Source of the DNA: Alphaproteobacteria bacterium
GTDB lineage: Bacteria; Pseudomonadota; Alphaproteobacteria; Ferrovibrionales; Ferrovibrionaceae
Length of the DNA stretch: 64,000 nt
NCBI GenBank assembly: GCA_947473805.1
Contig: CANJGB010000007.1
Location: 1-64,000, forward strand
Direction: 5' to 3'
The notes under the pieces are model-generated. The model did not search any database. It was not told the origin of the DNA and worked only from the letters and a program-made list of their open reading frames with translations. Shown piece by piece: positions 45,309 through 53,115 of the stretch (position 1 is the stretch's first letter; every line of letters begins with the position of its first letter). The position numbers and the translations under genes were made by a program.

Positions 45309-46297
45309 TGGCCGAGGTTCTGCTCTCCGTCCGCAACCTGCGGGTCGATCTGCCCGGCCCCGGCGGCCCGCTGCCGGCGTTGCGCGGCATCGACTTCGAG
45401 ATCGCGCGCGGCGGCACGCTGGGCCTCGTTGGCGAATCCGGGTCCGGCAAGTCGATGACGGCGCTGGCGCTGATGGGCCTGCTGCCCGAGGGCGCAAAAC
45501 TTTCCGGCTCGATCCGCTTCGAGGGGCGCGAACTGGTCGGCCTGCCGGAAAGCGCACTGTGCGACCTGCGCGGCAACCGCATCGCGATGACGTTCCAGGA
45601 ACCGATGACCGCGCTTAATCCCGTTCAGCCCATCGGCCGCCAGGTCGCGGAATCGATGATGCTACATCGCGGCTTTTCGCGCGCCGTAGCGGAAGACGAA
45701 GCCGTGCGCCTGCTCGACCGCGTCGGCCTGCCCGATCCGCGCCGGCGGCTCGCGTCATATCCGTACCAGCTGTCCGGTGGCCAGCGCCAGCGGGTGATGA
45801 TCGCATTGGCGCTCGGCTGTGCGCCCGCGCTGCTGATTGCCGACGAACCCACCACCGCGCTCGACGCCACCATCCAGGGCCAGGTCCTGGCCCTGCTGCG
45901 CGAACTGGTCGAGGAGCGCGGCATGGCCCTGCTGCTGATCAGTCACGACCTCAACGCCGTCGCCGCCGCGGCAACCGATGTCGCGGTCATGTACGGCGGC
46001 GCCATTGTCGAGCGCGGCCCGGCTACCTCCGTCTTCCGCGCGCCCGCGCATCCGTACGCGAAGGGCCTGATCGCCGCCCTGCCGGCGCTTGAGCCAGAAC
46101 GTCTGGCCGGCGCGCCGCGCGCGCGCCTGCAGGCCATTCCCGGCAGCGTGCCCGATCTTGCCGGCTTCGGCCCGGGCTGCACGTTCGCGGATCGCTGCGC
46201 CTGGGTCATCGGTGCCTGCCGCGCCGCACCGCCGCCGCTCGTGCCCGTCTCGCCTGGCCACAGCGCCGCCTGCATCCGCCTGGGTGACCTCTCGTGA
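45308..46297 (+). CDS. peptide-type ABC transporter ATP-binding protein, DppD-like
   Basis: The 329-residue ATPase has Walker A GESGSGKSMT, Q-loop MTFQEPMTALNPVQPIG, signature LSGGQRQRVMIALA, Walker B LLIADEPTTALDATIQ and H-loop LLLISHDLNAVA. The C-terminal oligopeptide-transporter extension contains GCTFADRCAWVIGACRAAPP with three cysteines of the putative iron-sulphur site seen in DppD-type proteins. The start overlaps the DppC-like stop as TGATG. Confidence 0.92.
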   Translation: MAEVLLSVRNLRVDLPGPGGPLPALRGIDFEIARGGTLGLVGESGSGKSMTALALMGLLPEGAKLSGSIRFEGRELVGLPESALCDLRGNRIAMTFQEPMTALNPVQPIGRQVAESMMLHRGFSRAVAEDEAVRLLDRVGLPDPRRRLASYPYQLSGGQRQRVMIALALGCAPALLIADEPTTALDATIQGQVLALLRELVEERGMALLLISHDLNAVAAAATDVAVMYGGAIVERGPATSVFRAPAHPYAKGLIAALPALEPERLAGAPRARLQAIPGSVPDLAGFGPGCTFADRCAWVIGACRAAPPPLVPVSPGHSAACIRLGDLS

Positions 46298-47088
46298 CCG
46301 CGCCCTTGCTCGAGGTGGAGAACCTGGTGCGCACCTTCACGCTGCCGCGCGAGCACCTGTTTCGCCCGCCGCCGGTGGTGAACGCGCTGCGCGGCGTTGG
46401 ATTCACCATCACACCGGGGCGCAGCCTGGGCCTGGTCGGCGAATCGGGCTCCGGCAAATCGACGCTGGCGCGCCTCGCCATGGCGCTGGACCGGCCGACG
46501 TCCGGCACCGTGCGCCTCATGGGCCACGATCTTTTCGCGCAGCCGGCGGCCAAGCTTCGGACGCTCCGCCGCCACATGCAGATGATCTTCCAGGACCCCT
46601 ATGGCTCGCTCGACCCGCGCCAGAAGGTCGCCCGCATCGTTGCCGAACCGCTCGAGGCGCTGACCGGTGCGCCGAAGGCGGAGCGTGAGGCCCGCGTGCG
46701 TGAGGCTTTGGCCTCGGTCGGTCTCGGCGATACCGCGCTCGACCGCTACCCGCACGAATTTTCCGGCGGCCAGCGGCAGCGCATCGCCACGGCGCGTGCG
46801 CTGGTGACGCGCCCCGACCTTATCGTCGCCGACGAACCGGTCTCCGCGCTCGACGTCTCGGTGCGCGCCCAGGTGCTGAACCTGCTGCGCGACCTGCAGG
46901 AGAAGTTTTCCGTCACTTTCTTGATGATCAGCCACGACCTCGCCGTCGTCGACTACCTGTGCGACGACATCGTCGTGCTGAAGGACGGTCTCATTGTCGA
47001 AAGCGGCGCGTCGGCAGAAATCCTCCGCCGCCCGCAGCACCCCTACACCCGCGAACTGATCGCCGCCGCGACGAAGCGGTACAGCTGA
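46294..47088 (+). CDS. peptide-type ABC transporter ATP-binding protein, DppF-like
   Basis: The 264-residue ATPase has Walker A GESGSGKST, Q-loop MIFQDPYGSLDPRQKVA, signature FSGGQRQRIATARA, Walker B LIVADEPVSALDVSVR and H-loop FLMISHDLAVVDYLC. It lacks the C-terminal cysteine extension of its partner and ends shortly after HPYTRELIAAA. Starting at GTG, it overlaps the preceding gene by four bases. No substrate-binding protein gene follows; a repeat and the DUF2794 gene come next. Confidence 0.91.
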   Translation: MTAPLLEVENLVRTFTLPREHLFRPPPVVNALRGVGFTITPGRSLGLVGESGSGKSTLARLAMALDRPTSGTVRLMGHDLFAQPAAKLRTLRRHMQMIFQDPYGSLDPRQKVARIVAEPLEALTGAPKAEREARVREALASVGLGDTALDRYPHEFSGGQRQRIATARALVTRPDLIVADEPVSALDVSVRAQVLNLLRDLQEKFSVTFLMISHDLAVVDYLCDDIVVLKDGLIVESGASAEILRRPQHPYTRELIAAATKRYS

Positions 47089-47104
47089 CGGGCCGGCAGA
47101 ACGT

Positions 47105-47182
47105 CCTCACCCTTCGACGGGCTCAGGATGAGGACGACTGCGCGTCCGATTAGCCTCATGCTGAACTTGTCGAAGCGTGAGG
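47105..47182. repeat. intergenic palindromic repeat, family A, copy 2
   Basis: This is the same inverted repeat as at 22764 and 50264. The left arm is CCTCACCCTTCGACGGGCTC followed by AGGATGAGGACG; the right arm reads CCTCATGCTGAACTTGTCGA then AGCGTGAGG. It starts 16 bases after the DppF-like stop and may protect or end that message. Confidence 0.87.
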
Positions 47183-47259
47183 TGAGCCCGCATCCCGGGT
47201 TGACCGCGCCGCCGCACAGGGTGACAATTCGGTTACCGCAACGGTATGCCGGAGGGCCG

Positions 47260-47628
47260 ATGAGCGAGGTGGTCGATTTCGAACGGTTCGCCCGGCGCCA
47301 CACAGTTCAGGCGTCCGGGCAGGTTCAGCCTCCCGAGATTTTCTTCGACCGCCGCGAGTTCAACCGCATCCTCAATCTGTATGGCCGCATGGTCGCCGCC
47401 GGCGAATGGCGCGACTACTCGATCGGCCACAATGCCGAGAGTTGCAGCTTCGCGGTATTCCGCCGCTCCGCTGACGGGCCGCTCTACCGCATCGTCAAGA
47501 CGCCGAAACTGGCGCGCAAGCAGGGCGCCTACGCCATCCTTTCCATGGCCGGCCGCATTGTGAAGCGCGGCCATGACCTGGAAACGGTGCTGCGCTATTT
47601 CGAGCCCAGCGACCTGAAGCTGGTTTAG
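47260..47628 (+). CDS. DUF2794 family protein
   Basis: The 122-residue protein has the DUF2794 core: FFDRREFNRILNLYGRMVAA, GEWRDYSIGHNAESCSFAVF and PLYRIVKTPKLARKQGAYAI followed by AGRIVKRGHDLETVLRYFEP. The family is small, restricted largely to alphaproteobacteria and without known function. GGAGGG lies a few bases before ATG 47260, which settles the start. Its stop abuts the stop of the convergent small gene. Confidence 0.88.
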   Translation: MSEVVDFERFARRHTVQASGQVQPPEIFFDRREFNRILNLYGRMVAAGEWRDYSIGHNAESCSFAVFRRSADGPLYRIVKTPKLARKQGAYAILSMAGRIVKRGHDLETVLRYFEPSDLKLV

Positions 47629-47853
47629 CTACTTCCCGTCCAGGACCTTGGGCCGACGCTTCTTCGCCGGATCGAGGTTGGGGTTGTGCGCGTCATTGCT
47701 CGGCCGCTGGATCAGGTCGAAGCCACTGGGCGTCTGCGCCTGGCGCGGCGGGTTCAGCGGGTTAATTGGCTTGGCCTTCGACGTGGATTGCGCCTGGGCG
47801 GCGCCAGCGGCGAGGATCAGGACGGCGAGCGCAGCGACGATTGCACCTTTCAC
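47629..47853 (-). CDS. small secreted proline-rich protein, unknown
   Basis: The 74-residue precursor has a clear Sec signal (hydrophobic residues 5-18, AQA cleavage near 22). The mature peptide of about 52 residues is rich in proline and asparagine (KPINPLNPPRQAQTPSGFDL) and ends in a basic KKRRPKVLDGK tail. I recognise no family. An AAGGAGATAATCCC site precedes the ATG. It has no cysteines and no repeats. A similar small secreted gene lies just upstream on the same strand. Confidence 0.65.
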   Translation of the reverse strand: MKGAIVAALAVLILAAGAAQAQSTSKAKPINPLNPPRQAQTPSGFDLIQRPSNDAHNPNLDPAKKRRPKVLDGK

Positions 47854-47924
47854 GGGATTATCTCCTTCCCTTTCGACCCAAGGTTAGCCTATCCGGACAA
47901 GACGTCGTCCGCAAGCCGGGGCCG

Positions 47925-47956
47925 AAAAGAAAATGGCCCGGCTTTCACCGGGCCAT
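47925..47956 (-). terminator. Rho-independent terminator of the K/A-rich small gene
   Basis: On the minus strand a GGCCCGG/CCGGGCC stem with loop TGAAAG is extended by AT pairs and followed by TTTTCTTTT. It lies about 30 bases after the stop of the gene ending at 47985. It separates the two small secreted-protein genes. Confidence 0.87.
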
Positions 47957-47984
47957 CCGAGGTGCAAACCTCGACGAAGCGTAA

Positions 47985-48194
47985 TTACATCGCCTTCTTT
48001 TTCGCCTTGGCCTTTTTCGGGGCCTTCTTCGCCTTCGCCGGCTTCACGGCCTTCTTCTCGGCCTTGGCAGGCACGGCCGGCTTGGCGGTCTGTACCTGGG
48101 CGTAGGCCGGGGTGCTCAGAACGGGCGCGGCACCGGTCGAAATCAGGCCGGCAATGGCGAGGGCCGCGAGCGCGGCAGGCAAACGGATCTTCAT
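47985..48194 (-). CDS. small secreted lysine/alanine-rich protein, unknown
   Basis: The 69-residue precursor has a signal peptide ending near residue 32 (STPAYA). The mature part of about 37 residues is nearly all lysine, alanine and proline (AKAEKKAVKPAKAKKAPKKA), like histone H1 tails. It contains no acidic patch apart from one glutamate. An own terminator and a GGAAACACTGTC leader indicate real expression. I cannot assign a function; binding to envelope polyanions or DNA is only a possibility. Confidence 0.7.
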   Translation of the reverse strand: MKIRLPAALAALAIAGLISTGAAPVLSTPAYAQVQTAKPAVPAKAEKKAVKPAKAKKAPKKAKAKKKAM

Positions 48195-48327
48195 GACAGT
48201 GTTTCCTGTTGCAGGGGCCGCCCCTTATTGGGCGATTCGTACCCGCCAATCATGCGCGCCCCGTGGAACGGCTGCCATAAGCCGCTTCACCTAGCGACTC
48301 GATGACGCAGGCAATATGGTGCACCAC

Positions 48328-48356
48328 CTTGACCGGCCCGGCGGCCGTGACTACAT
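48328..48356 (+). promoter_or_regulatory. candidate heat-shock promoter of htpG
   Basis: CTTGAC at 48328-48333 and CTACAT at 48351-48356 are separated by 17 bases, resembling alphaproteobacterial RpoH promoters, which have CTTG in the -35. The predicted start would lie about 34 bases before the htpG ATG. This is a by-eye match only. Confidence 0.4.
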
Positions 48357-48396
48357 CGCCGACACCATCTCATCATCGTCGACAGGGATTTTACGG

Positions 48397-50253
48397 ATGA
48401 CGGACCAGTCCATGCAGTTCCAGGCCGAAGTCGCCCGCCTGCTGCACATCGTCACCCATTCGCTCTACAGCCAGAAGGAGATCTTCCTTCGCGAGCTGAT
48501 CTCCAATGCTTCCGACGCCTGCGACAAGCTGCGCTACGCGGCCCTGACCCAGCCCGACCTGCTGGCCGACGCCCCCGACCTCAGGGTCATTCTCACGCCC
48601 GACAAGGCCGCCCGCACCCTGACCATTGCCGACAACGGCATCGGCATGAACCGCGAGGAGCTGATCGGCAATCTCGGCACCATCGCGCGCTCGGGCACCG
48701 AGGCCTTTACCACGCAGCTTTCCGGCGATGCGGCCAGGGACGTGAACCTGATCGGCCAGTTCGGCGTCGGCTTCTATTCCGCCTTCATGGTCGCCGACAA
48801 GGTCGAGGTCACCAGCCGCAAGGCCGGCGAGGCCCAGGCCTGGCGGTGGACGTCCGATGGCGCTGGCGCCTTCACTATCGGCGAGGCGGGCGACGCGCCG
48901 CGCGGCACCAAGATCGTGCTGCATCTGCGAAAGGAAGCGGACGAATATCTGGAGCCGCAGCGTCTCCGCACCATTGTGAAGACCTATTCCGATCACATCG
49001 CGCTGCCGATCCGCCTCGACGCCGACAGCAAGGAAGAAACGATCAACAGTGCGTCGGCCTTGTGGACGCGGCAAAAGAGCGAGATCACCGAGGACCAGTA
49101 CAAGGAGTTCTACCACCACGTCGCGCACGCGTTCGACGATCCGTGGCTGACGCTGCACACCCGCGCCGAAGGCAAGCTGGACTACACGCTGCTGCTGTTC
49201 GTGCCCGGCCAGCCGCCGATGGACCTGTTCAACCCGCAGCGCAAGGCGCACCTCCGCCTGTACGTGAAGCGCGTCTTCATCACCGACGACTGCGAGGATC
49301 TCGTGCCGTCGTGGCTGCGCTTCCTGCGTGGCGTCGTCGATTCCGCCGACCTGCCGCTGAATGTCAGTCGCGAAATGCTGCAGCACAATCCGGTCTTGGC
49401 GCGCATCCGCCAGGCCATTGTGCGCCGCGTTGTCGGCGAACTGGAAAAGAAGGCCGAGAAGGCGCCCGAGGACTACGCGAAGTTCTGGGGCAATTTCGGC
49501 GCGGTGCTGAAAGAGGGCATCTACGAGGACGTCGAGCATCGCGACCGCCTGATGAAGCTGGCGCGTTTCCGCTCCACCCACGGTGAAGGACTTTTCTCGC
49601 TTGCCGATTATCTCGGGCGCATGAAAGAAGGCCAGGACGCCATCTACACCGTCAGTGGCGACAGCCTCGAGGGCCTGCAGAAAAGCCCGCAGCTCGAGGG
49701 CTTCCGCGCCAAGGGCGTCGAGGTCCTGCTGTTGACCGATGCGGTCGATGACTTCTGGCTGAACGCGGTGCGCGAGTTCGAGGGCAAGCAATTCCGCTCC
49801 GTCACCCGCGGCGCCGCCGACCTCGCCACCATTGCCGGCGCGACGGATGAGAAGAAGCCCGAAGCCGCGCCCACCGCGCAGCTCGCGACCCTCGTCGCCA
49901 TGTTCAAGCAGGCGCTGGGCGAGGCGGTAAAGGATGTGCGCGAGACCGACCGCCTGACTGACAGCCCCGTCTGTCTCGTCGCCGCCGATGGCGACCTCGA
50001 CATGCATCTGGCCCGCATGCTCAAGCTGCACAAGCAGCTCGAGAAGGACAGCCCGCGCATCCTGGAAATCAATCCGCGCCACCCGCTGATCCGCCGCCTG
50101 GCGGAACGCGCGGGCGAGGCGGGGGCGGCCGATGCGCTTTCGGATGTCGCGCACCTGCTGCTTGACCAGGCCCGCATCGTCGAGGGCGAACCCGTCCCCG
50201 ACACCTCCGCCTTTGCCCGCCGCCTTGCGAGCCTGGCGGAAAAGGCCGTCTGA
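48397..50253 (+). CDS. htpG: molecular chaperone HtpG (Hsp90)
   Basis: The 618-residue product has the GHKL ATPase N domain: FLRELISNASDACDKLR, IADNGIGMNREELIGNLGTI and ARSGTEAF, then GQFGVGFYSAFMVAD. The middle domain has LYVKRVFITDDCEDLVPSWL and LNVSREMLQHNP, and the C-terminal dimerisation domain follows. ATG 48397 gives MTDQSMQFQAEVARLLHI; the in-frame extension of 27 codons upstream contains the likely promoter and is not coding. Confidence 0.96.
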   Translation: MTDQSMQFQAEVARLLHIVTHSLYSQKEIFLRELISNASDACDKLRYAALTQPDLLADAPDLRVILTPDKAARTLTIADNGIGMNREELIGNLGTIARSGTEAFTTQLSGDAARDVNLIGQFGVGFYSAFMVADKVEVTSRKAGEAQAWRWTSDGAGAFTIGEAGDAPRGTKIVLHLRKEADEYLEPQRLRTIVKTYSDHIALPIRLDADSKEETINSASALWTRQKSEITEDQYKEFYHHVAHAFDDPWLTLHTRAEGKLDYTLLLFVPGQPPMDLFNPQRKAHLRLYVKRVFITDDCEDLVPSWLRFLRGVVDSADLPLNVSREMLQHNPVLARIRQAIVRRVVGELEKKAEKAPEDYAKFWGNFGAVLKEGIYEDVEHRDRLMKLARFRSTHGEGLFSLADYLGRMKEGQDAIYTVSGDSLEGLQKSPQLEGFRAKGVEVLLLTDAVDDFWLNAVREFEGKQFRSVTRGAADLATIAGATDEKKPEAAPTAQLATLVAMFKQALGEAVKDVRETDRLTDSPVCLVAADGDLDMHLARMLKLHKQLEKDSPRILEINPRHPLIRRLAERAGEAGAADALSDVAHLLLDQARIVEGEPVPDTSAFARRLASLAEKAV

Positions 50254-50263
50254 CTTGGCGCGT

Positions 50264-50344
50264 CCTCACCCTTCGACAGGGTCAGGATGAGGACGACTTA
50301 AAAGTCTATCACTAGCCTCATGCTGAGCTTGTCGAAGCGTGAGG
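50264..50344. repeat. intergenic palindromic repeat, family A, copy 3
   Basis: The left arm CCTCACCCTTCGACAGGGTC plus AGGATGAGGACG pairs with a right arm CCTCATGCTGAGCTTGTCGA plus AGCGTGAGG across a 25-base middle. It begins 11 bases after the htpG stop and ends 8 bases before the stop of the convergent exporter, so it fills nearly the whole gap and may stop transcription from both sides. Confidence 0.88.
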
Positions 50345-50351
50345 CTGCCCC

Positions 50352-51947
50352 TCAGTGCCCGCCCGCCGCACCCGCCGGCGCCGGCTTCGGTTTGCGTAGC
50401 AGCGGCATGAACAGCAAGCCCATCGCGAACACGCCGGCCATGATCAGCAGGCAGTCGTTGAACGTCAGGACATAGGCTTCGCGCGTCAGCATCTGCCAGA
50501 CGACCTTGATGGCCATCTTGTCGGTATCGCCCGGCATGGTTACCGCCAGCCGTGCCGACAGGCCATCCAGCACCGACTGAACCTCTGGCCGTCCGATGTT
50601 CAGGTTGTCGGCCAGGCGCGCCTGGTGCAGGGCCAGACGGTCGGCAATCACCGTGTTGATGCCGGCCAGGCCGATGGCGCCACCCAGGTTGCGCATCAGG
50701 TTGAACAGGCCCGACGCGTTCTTCAGCGCCAGCGGCGACAGCGTGCCCAGCGCCAGCTGGTTGATCGGCAGCATGCACAGGATCAGCGCCAGGCCGCGCA
50801 CCGCCTGCGGCAGGAAGAACTCGCCGAACGACGCATCCGCCGTCAGCCTCGAGTTGAGGAACAGCCCGGTCGCGAACAGCGTCAGGCCAAGGGTCAGCAG
50901 CACGCGCGGGTCGAACTTCCGCGCCATCGCGCCGGCAATCGGCGCCGACATGCACTGGAAGATGCCGACCACCGCCATGATGGTGCCGATCTGCAGGCTG
51001 TTGTACTGGCGCACCTGGCCCAGGAATTGCGGCACGATGTAGACCGCGCCGTACAGGCCGATGCCGATGATGAAGGCGTACAGGCAACCCACCGCGAAGT
51101 TGCGGTCGCGGAACGAGCGTAGGTCCACAATCGGCTGCTTGTAGGTCAGCACCCGCCAGAAGAACGCCACCGCGGCAACCGCGGCCAGGACGGTAAAGTC
51201 GGTGATGTAGCTGTTCTCGAACCAGTCCTTGCGCGGCCCTTCCTCCATGACGAATTCCAGGCTGCCGAGAAACAGGGCCATGAACAGCAGGCCCAGGAAG
51301 TCGAACCCCTTCAGCAGCGTGCGGTCGGGCCGGTCGATGTCCAAGAGCGTCCACACCATGATGACGACGGCCGTGCCTGGCACGACGTTGATCAAAAACA
51401 GCCAGTGCCACGACATCAACTGCGTCAGGTAGCCGCCCAGCGTCGGGCCGATGGTCGGCGCCATGGTGGCGGTCAGGCCGATCAGCACCGAAACGCCGGC
51501 GCGCTTCTCCGGCGGAAACATGATGTACAGGCTGGCGAACACCGTCGGGATCATCGCGCCGCCCAGGAAGCCCTGCAGGACACGGAACACGATCATCGAT
51601 TCGATGTTCCAGGCCAGCGCGCACAGCAAGCTCGACGCGGTGAACGCCGCCGCCGACATGACGAACAGCACCCGCGTCGACAACAGCCGCGACAGCGTGC
51701 CCGACAGCGGGATCATCACGACCTCGGCAATCAGGTACGAGGTCTGAATCCAGCTGATCTCGTCGGCAGAGGCCGACAGGCCCGCCTGGATTTCGCGCAA
51801 GCTCGACGACACGATCTGGATGTCCAGGATCGCCATGAACATCCCCAGCACCATGCTGAAGAAGCCGAGCTTCTTGCGGAAATCGCTTTGCTCCGCCTTC
51901 CGCGCCGGGCGGGGCGGGGCCAGCGCGCCGACCGTCACATCGGTCAT
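50352..51947 (-). CDS. MFS multidrug transporter, DHA2 (EmrB/QacA) type
   Basis: The 531-residue protein has about fourteen helices. DHA2 features are MAILDIQIVSSSLREIQAGL, ISWIQTSYLIAEVVMIPLSG, the RVLQGFLGGAMIPTVFASLY segment and antiporter motif ATMAPTIGPTLGGYL. It exports drugs through the inner membrane with the HlyD-like adaptor encoded just upstream. ATG 51947 is used; longer readings lie inside the adaptor gene. No outer-membrane TolC-like gene is nearby. Confidence 0.93.
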   Translation of the reverse strand: MTDVTVGALAPPRPARKAEQSDFRKKLGFFSMVLGMFMAILDIQIVSSSLREIQAGLSASADEISWIQTSYLIAEVVMIPLSGTLSRLLSTRVLFVMSAAAFTASSLLCALAWNIESMIVFRVLQGFLGGAMIPTVFASLYIMFPPEKRAGVSVLIGLTATMAPTIGPTLGGYLTQLMSWHWLFLINVVPGTAVVIMVWTLLDIDRPDRTLLKGFDFLGLLFMALFLGSLEFVMEEGPRKDWFENSYITDFTVLAAVAAVAFFWRVLTYKQPIVDLRSFRDRNFAVGCLYAFIIGIGLYGAVYIVPQFLGQVRQYNSLQIGTIMAVVGIFQCMSAPIAGAMARKFDPRVLLTLGLTLFATGLFLNSRLTADASFGEFFLPQAVRGLALILCMLPINQLALGTLSPLALKNASGLFNLMRNLGGAIGLAGINTVIADRLALHQARLADNLNIGRPEVQSVLDGLSARLAVTMPGDTDKMAIKVVWQMLTREAYVLTFNDCLLIMAGVFAMGLLFMPLLRKPKPAPAGAAGGH

Positions 51948-51951
51948 AGTT

Positions 51952-53013
51952 CTAGTGCGCCGCCGCCGCCAGCGCCGCGCCGCCGGTGCGCGTGTCCACC
52001 GCGGCGCTGACCGACAGGCCGGGGCGCAGGCGCAGCAGCGTGACATCGCCCGCTTCCAGCGCGATGCGCACCGGCACGCGCTGCACGATCTTGGTGAAGT
52101 TGCCGGTGGCGTTTTCCGGTGGCAACAGGCTGAACCGCGCGCCGCTGGCCGGCGCGAAACTGTCCACCTTGCCCTTCAGAACATGGTCGGGAAATGAATC
52201 GACGTGCAGCTCCACGCTCTGGCCGATCGCCATCTGCGCCAGCTGCGTCTCCTTGAAGTTCGCCACCACGTAAACCAGCGGCAGCGGCACCAGAACCATG
52301 GCCTGGGTGCCGGGGCGCAGGTACTGGCCCACCTGCACCGTGCGGTTGCCGACCGTGCCGTCGAACGGCGCGCGGATCACCGTGCCTTCGAGGTCGTTGT
52401 TGGCGCTGGCCAACGCGGCCTCCGCCTGGCGCAGCTTGGCCTCGGCCTCGCGCTTCGAGGCGTTCAGCACCGCCACCTGGTTGCGTTCGGCCGCCAGTGC
52501 GGCGCGCGCCCGGCTGACCCCGGCCTCGGCCTTGCGGGCATCGGCGTCGGTGCTCTCGAACTTCTGTCGGCTGGCGAAATCTTCTTTGGCCAGGCGCTGC
52601 ATGCGCTCCAGGTCCAGCTTTGCCCGGTTCTGTTCCGCATCGACGCTCGACACCGATGCCTGGGCCTGCGCGATGACCGATTGCTGCAGCACGATACGGC
52701 TGTCGAATCCGTCCAGCGCGGCGCGCGCCACGTCCACCGCCGCCTGCGCCTCGGCCACCCGGGCGGCATAGTCGCGGTCGTCGATGGTCAGCAGCACATC
52801 GCCGGACCGCACGACCTGGTTGTCACCGGCGGCCAGCGTTTTGACATAGCCCTGCACCTTGGGCGAAATCGGCGCCATGTCGCTGGCGACATAGGCGTTG
52901 TCGGTCGATTCGATGTAGCGCCACTCGGTCGCCCAGCGGTAGCCGACAAAGGCTGCCCCCAGCACCACCACGCCGGCCACGGCGAAAAGGATCGGCTTCT
53001 TCTTGCTCATCAT
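51952..53013 (-). CDS. HlyD/EmrA-family membrane fusion protein
   Basis: The 353-residue protein has a short cytoplasmic start, one helix (residues 8-24), then the barrel-sandwich halves IESTDNAYVASDMAPISPKV and GTVIRAPFDGTVGNRTVQVG. A long alpha-helical coiled coil near 95-200 and a beta-barrel region complete it. It should bridge the EmrB-type pump to an outer-membrane channel. Two ATG codons, 53013 and 53010, stand at the start. Transcription begins in the TetR-operator region. Confidence 0.93.
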   Translation of the reverse strand: MMSKKKPILFAVAGVVVLGAAFVGYRWATEWRYIESTDNAYVASDMAPISPKVQGYVKTLAAGDNQVVRSGDVLLTIDDRDYAARVAEAQAAVDVARAALDGFDSRIVLQQSVIAQAQASVSSVDAEQNRAKLDLERMQRLAKEDFASRQKFESTDADARKAEAGVSRARAALAAERNQVAVLNASKREAEAKLRQAEAALASANNDLEGTVIRAPFDGTVGNRTVQVGQYLRPGTQAMVLVPLPLVYVVANFKETQLAQMAIGQSVELHVDSFPDHVLKGKVDSFAPASGARFSLLPPENATGNFTKIVQRVPVRIALEAGDVTLLRLRPGLSVSAAVDTRTGGAALAAAAH

Positions 53014-53026
53014 GATGTCCCGCAAT

Positions 53027-53047
53027 CGAACCGAACGGTTCGGTTCG
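53027..53047. promoter_or_regulatory. TetR operator 1 (efflux side)
   Basis: The 21-base palindrome CGAACCGAAC-G-GTTCGGTTCG is perfect apart from its centre (53037). It lies 13 bases before the hlyD-like start and just downstream of that gene's predicted transcription start, where bound repressor would block transcription. It shares the ACCGAAC-N-GTTCGGT core with operator 2. Confidence 0.85.
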
Positions 53048-53050
53048 ATG

Positions 53051-53086
53051 TTGACCAATATCGGGCGCTTTGCTACACCAAGTCAA
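53051..53086. promoter_or_regulatory. face-to-face promoters of the efflux operon and tetR
   Basis: Plus strand: TTGACC at 53051-53056 and TACACC at 53074-53079 are 17 bases apart and point to tetR. Minus strand: TTGACT at 53086-53081 and GATATT at 53062-53057 are 18 bases apart and point to hlyD. The two promoters overlap almost fully and lie between the two operators. Confidence 0.6.
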
Positions 53087-53089
53087 GAT

Positions 53090-53110
53090 CGGACCGAACC
53101 GTTCGGTTCG
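53090..53110. promoter_or_regulatory. TetR operator 2 (tetR side)
   Basis: The core ACCGAAC-C-GTTCGGT (53093-53107, centre 53100) repeats operator 1. Its centre is 63 bp from that of operator 1, about six helical turns, placing both on one face of the DNA. It sits just after the predicted tetR transcription start and six bases before the GTG, which suggests autorepression. Confidence 0.82.
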
Positions 53111-53115
53111 ACTGG

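Noticed and set aside
48316-48397. A longer HtpG starting 27 codons upstream
   Set aside because: The added residues have no family counterpart and the segment holds a promoter-like CTTGAC-N17-CTACAT; MTDQSMQFQ is the normal HtpG start.
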